Positions 60,119 to 64,000 of a DNA stretch of 64,000 bases are shown here, piece after piece. The notes under the pieces were generated by a model that saw only the letters and a program-made list of their open reading frames with translations, was not told the origin of the DNA and made no database searches. Numbering within the stretch: position 1 is the first letter of the stretch; the number at the start of each line of letters is the position of its first letter. Position numbers and translations under genes: made by a program. Source of the DNA: Plotosus lineatus (taxonomy: Eukaryota; Chordata; Actinopteri; Siluriformes; Plotosidae); the NCBI GenBank assembly GCA_024760905.1, contig CM045735.1, forward strand, positions 26,979,749 to 27,043,748, written 5' to 3'.

Positions 60119-61562
60119 CGGTAGAACCTTGACTTACAAAATTAATCTGTTCTGAGGGCAAGCTCATAACTCAAAATGTTCGTTAGATAAAACAAATATT
60201 CTCATAGGAGATAATAGAAAACCAATTAATCTATACCAACCAACTCCCAAACTCATATAACCTGAAACATGCATGTATATTTAACCTAATATGTTAACAT
60301 ATGTGGGCAGTGGTGGTCTAGTGGTATAGGGCGCTGGATCGCTGATCCGAAGGTTGGGGGTTCGAGTCCCACTCTCCACAAGGTTGTCACTGTCCACCCC
60401 AGTGCAGCTAACTGGGTTATCAAAGGCGGGCCATGTCTCTCACTGTCTATGGTGTGAGGCATGTAAAAGAACCATTGCTGACTTTCGTAAAGAGTAGGCT
60501 GCAAAGTCGTCAGCGTGTTTCTGTCCCTTGCTAAAAAGGGTTGTGACAGGAAGGGCATCCGACGTAAAAACCTCTGCCAAATCAAACGTGCGAATCAGAT
60601 GATTCGCTGTGGCGACTCCCGATTAAAAAAAAAAGGGGAAAGGCCGAAAGGAAGACATGTTAACATGTAAAAACAATAAATATTTCATCATAATAATACA
60701 TGTACATTAACATTACTAACAATTAATAATAAATAATAATAAAACAAGAATAAAAAATGTCAACTAACCCTTCTGATCAGAGGAATAAGAGGATAATTTT
60801 ATGCATGTGCATGCTACAAATGCCAGCGGGGAAAGGCTCGTGGTGAGCTCCTACAAGGCTAGTGCTTCTCAAATAGTACGGCACGCCCCCTGGGGAACAC
60901 CATAGGGAACACAGTGAGCGCGCCACTGCCACCTACTGTAGAGAATGCACAATTACAATTTCTCCGGTAGCATTTGTAGCGTGCACATGCACAAAATTTT
61001 CCTCCTCATCCTGTACGCACCATCCTCATGCCTGCCCACGTGACATCTTTCGCGCAGCTGATGATCGGAAGGGTTAGTTGACTTATTGCTTATTCTGTTT
61101 TATTATTATTTATTATTAATTATTATTCATGTTAATGTACATCTATTATGATGAAATATTTATTGTTTTTACATGTTTATCTTTAATATATTAGTTCATA
61201 TATAAGTGTTTGTGGCAGGGTATATGAGTTTGGGAGTGGTTGGAATGGATTAATTAGTTTTCTTTAATTTCCTATGGGAATAATTGTCAAGGGGGCGTGA
61301 ATTGTTTTTTTTTTTTTTTTTTTTTTTGGGGGTTTCCTCCTATAGGGAGCGTCACAGAAAATAATTGAGAAGCACTGCACAAGGTGTTCTCTGAGCGTGG
61401 AGGAATACAGAATTTGAGGTTAATCGGTCCAGAAAAGCCATTTCCCCAGCAGGACTCATAAATCAAAAATTTGCTCGTTCGTTTGGGCAGATTTTTAGTG
61501 GGATCAAAGCTCGTATCACGGAAAATTCGTTATTAAAGACCCTCGTAAGTCAAAGTGCCACT
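60119..61562. mobile_element. Pogo-like MITE, family E, holding a SINE
   Basis: The left end CGGTAGAACCTTGACTTACA and the right end CGTAAGTCAAAGTGCCACTA are inverted repeats next to TA. Further in, ACCAACCAACTCCCAAACTC (60236) pairs with GAGTTTGGGAGTGGTTGG (61228). A complete SINE (60299-60652) and a MITE-like block (60860-61460) lie inside. Confidence 0.78.
60299..60652 (+). mobile_element. tRNA-headed SINE with RTE LINE tail, copy 2
   Basis: The head ATGTGGGCAGTGGTGGTCTA holds box A (TGGTCTAGTGG) and GGGGGTTCGAGTCCC box B. The body is GTGCAGCTAACTGGGTTATC. The tail joins GGGTTGTGACAGGAAGGGCA, which matches the 5' region of the RTE LINE at 34785, to ATCAGATGATTCGCTGTGGC and GGCCGAAAGGAAG, which match its 3' end at 37456. 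Confidence 0.9.
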
Positions 61563-62131
61563 ATATAATGAATAGGATGGGGCAAAGTGACTTAATAGCT
61601 GCACTGTAGTGCAAGTTATTTATTTATGGCCATATACCATCAACCATGATGTCTAAAAACAAAATTCGTACAACCCCTGGATTCCTTAAATTCATCTGTA
61701 ACAAAAAAAAAAAATTCAAGAATGCTGTAGTGTAGACCTCTTCAACCTGTTAAACTCTTGTGAAATACTCACAATCGACATATATAGCAAGCACACGCTA
61801 CTTTTTTTCTCTACAAAAAAAGTGTAAAATTATTTGAAATAATATGAGACTAAAATTTATCTGAAATATTTTGGAATCTGCAAAATGTAGCAGGTACAGG
61901 TATTACAATGGGGAGCAGGCTAAGTTAAAGTAAAAGCTAAACTTCTATCGGCTTCATTTAGCCTTGCATTTTTAATTTGTGTTTTGTCAAATGGACCATA
62001 CTATGCAACTGATCAACTTTAGGCTAATTATGCTTACCAGCGTTTCACGCATGATAGTCGACAATGCGATTTTTCTATGATTTTTCCAAAATGTGCTATT
62101 TGCTTACTCTCTTTGTTCACAACACAACACA

Positions 62132-63162
62132 AGTGGTCCCCAAACTATACGGCCTGCCTTCACATTTGGCCCAGCCCCCTAAACAATACCAGAGATGCAT
62201 TATGATTTTTTTTTTTCAGTCTGGCCACGCGATCAAGTCTAGTACACGCATAGAGCGTCACATTCTATTCCACCCTTCTGCAGTCTGTGCCCATCTAACA
62301 ACCCCCACCCACCCACCCACCCAGGAAAAAATCGTAGACTCACCACTGTCAAACACAACGGAATAATGACGAAAAGGTTAGGTAAGTGAAAAATTGACTC
62401 AGAATGCAGGGTATTTAACCTGCAGTGGACAAACGATTGTTTTTTTTGTTCAATGCAGAGAAAAGGCTGTTTGTCTCATCTGTCAAGAGGCGGTGGCTGT
62501 ATTCAAAGGATACAATCTGCGCCGACACTATGAATCCTGTCACAAAGACAAGTATGATAGCTTGCAAGGCCAAATGCGAGCAGACAAACTCTCAGAGCTA
62601 AAAAGTGGACTGTTAGCTCAGCAAAATACATTTGTACACCAAGCTCAGCTGAACCAGTCATCCGTCCGGGCCAGCTTTCAGGTTGCACAAATGACAGCAA
62701 GCAGCAGTATCCTTTCACTGATGGAGAGTTTGTCAAGAAATGTTTGAATGCTGTTGTGGAGGAGGTGTGTCCCGAGAAGAAAGATGTCTTTAATACCGTG
62801 ACTCTGTCGGCAAGTACAATCACCAGATGCATTGAAGGTGAACTTTTACCTGTTAAGATTGTACATGGCTCAACAGAAAGTTAATGTTCCATGGACTTTT
62901 TTCTGTAACGAACCCAGAGAGGGTTATTTAATTTTATTTATTTCATTAATAGTGTTATTATTTATTTCCTGACTTTTTTCTGTGAAGTTCTCAGAAAAGA
63001 TTATTAATAATTGGTAATAGGTGACTTTCTGGAAAACAATAAATGCTTACATTTAGGCACCCCTGCGATTGTCACAATTTTTCAGTTACAACTGACTCCG
63101 GCCTTTCATCAGAGAAGGGAAATGTTATGTGGCCCTCACCTGAGGGGTTTGAGGACCCCTAC
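62132..63162 (+). mobile_element. hAT transposon relic
   Basis: The left end AGTGGTCCCCAAACTATACG and the right end GGTTTGAGGACCCCTAC are inverted repeats of the hAT type. A 1 kb interior holds the start of a transposase (62394-62880). Target duplication is not clear (ACAACACA before, ATAACAAG after). Confidence 0.8.
62394..62880 (+). pseudogene. hAT transposase N-terminal part (ZBED/GTF2IRD2-like)
   Basis: The frame 62394-62747 holds a BED-type zinc finger (KAVCLICQEAVAVFKGYNLR then RHYESCHKDKYDSL: two Cys, two His) followed by QMRADKLSELKSGLLAQQNT and VRASFQVAQM. In another frame, EGEFVKKCLNAVVEEVCPEK lies near 62718-62780, then FNTVTLSASTITRCIEG. This order is that of hAT transposases related to GTF2IRD2, EPM2AIP1 and FAM200. 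The catalytic domain is missing: sequence passes straight to the right end. Confidence 0.87.
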
Positions 63163-63648
63163 ATAACAAGGTCATTCCATGATAAATCAACAAATTTTCA
63201 AGTCCCCACCCAATACTTAAATAAATATACTGCCTCAATGCAGCTTTTGCATTTTCATACACAGACATGTTATAAATAATAGCCTCATTGCACAATAAAG
63301 AGGCACTAGAAGAAAAATTTGCTGCAAGAACGAATTGTCAGAAGGAAGCCATTATGATGCCAGTATCACAAAGCAGCCTCTTTCAGTACACTAAACAGCA
63401 CTGATACAAGCCTCAATAATTCTGGAGCATCATTATTTAGAGTGATTAATTTGAACTTCATCACCACAACCATAAGCACTACATTTGGAGAGTCCTTATG
63501 ATGAAAAGTACAAAAGTACTGTACTGTGAAATGATCAGCTGGATTGCTGATGTTTTGAGGATATATGAACTACAACAGCACAAGGAACTTGGTCAGAATT
63601 GATGGCAAGCGATCATGTTATAAAAAACATATTTCCACTATATAGTGT

Positions 63649-63788
63649 AGCTGGCAGCACGGTGGCGTTTTGGTAAGACATATTATTAGGAGCTGTCCAG
63701 GGTGCATTCTGTCCTTGCCCCAGGGGACACCAGTCTCCCCGTGATCCTAATTAAAATTAAGCAGAATAGAAAATGAATGAATGAATGG
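63649..63788 (+). mobile_element. SINE, internally deleted
   Basis: The head AGCTGGCAGCACGGTGGCGT is a tRNA-like box A. The tail CAGTCTCCCCGTGATCCTAA then TTAAGCAGAATAGAAAATG and (AATG)n is the common fish SINE tail. Most of the body is missing. Confidence 0.72.
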
Positions 63789-63844
63789 TTAGTCTAGTGC
63801 ATGTCATAATGTCATGTTTATAACATGAACAATGGCTCTGGGCA

Positions 63845-64000
63845 ATGAGTATGATGGAGGCTGGGTTGAGCTACAGTGAGGTAGCGAAGCTTATTGGCTG
63901 TCGACAACCCTACATCAGAAACTTAATGGACTGCCACAAAATGACAGGGTCAGTTGACAACAGGCCACGTTCAGGGAGAGAGGGGCCGATGACTCCCGAG
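63845..64000 (+). pseudogene. Tc1-like transposase N terminus, runs off the window
   Basis: From the ATG at 63845 a frame of 52 codons is open to the last base. It reads MSMMEAGLSYSEVAKLIGCR then QPYIRNLMDCHKMTGSVDNR and PRSGREGPMTPE. This is the first HTH of a Tc1/mariner transposase followed by the TGSV..RPRSGR linker, which is highly typical. The usual residues before MEAGLS are interrupted by a stop upstream. The catalytic domain should follow beyond 64000. Confidence 0.88.

Noticed and set aside
60299..60365. Functional tRNA gene
   Set aside because: Box A and B are present, but the region continues as a SINE and I could not draw a complete cloverleaf with a paired acceptor stem.
62140..62380. 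Host gene reading into the hAT frame at 62394
   Set aside because: The frame begins inside the hAT ends, and the zinc finger and following motifs fit a transposase better.

Overview
The window reads as a teleost fish nuclear genome. It holds no long intact reading frame and is dense in CA, CT and TA microsatellites. Its repeats are typical of ray-finned fish: Tc1 transposons with IR/DR ends, a fish RTE-type LINE, L2-like LINE tails, tRNA-derived SINEs, hAT and pogo/Tigger-like elements, and sushi-type Ty3/gypsy relics. The species cannot be named from this.

The only host gene I can support lies on the minus strand and spans nearly the whole window. Five short exons at 59513-59628, 46806-46862, 46476-46623, 41476-41538 and 20835-20939 (listed 5' to 3' of the gene) have matching splice sites and phases. 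Together they encode the first part of an F-BAR domain that agrees best with FNBP1 (formin-binding protein 1). The first exon lies beyond 64000. The exon after 20835 is not recognisable between 1 and 20834, so that intron exceeds 20 kb. Everything else is intron sequence filled with transposons.

Layout, low to high coordinate: 1-870 unassigned; 940-4415 a broken Ty3/gypsy element; 4480-6915 a Tc1-like end split by an antisense RTE LINE; 7725-10455 two copies of one repeat around a pogo-like MITE that holds a SINE; 10456-14930 mostly unique intron; 14946-20215 a SINE and a second broken gypsy element carrying a hAT MITE; 20835-20939 exon; 21282-25329 a SINE and pogo-like elements; 25982-26643 SINEs; 27605-30846 a Tc1 element split by a Tigger-like MITE and an RTE LINE; 31600-39660 a multi-level nest of transposons; 39825-43250 more Tigger-like copies around the 41476 exon; 43655-46400 SINE and LINE tails; 46476-46862 two exons; 47059-53480 MITEs, a Tc1 copy and a LINE tail; 54060-57300 hAT and LTR debris with microsatellites; 57634-58880 LINE fragments; 59513-59628 exon; 60119-64000 a MITE with SINE, a hAT relic and the start of a Tc1-like transposase frame running off the window.

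The notable signals are structural: nested insertions whose target duplications give an order of events, SINEs sharing one head but carrying different tails (one matching both ends of the RTE LINE), several pogo-like MITE families with related ends, near-perfect hairpins, and transposases with lost catalytic residues. I see no novel multi-gene system, CRISPR array or operon.
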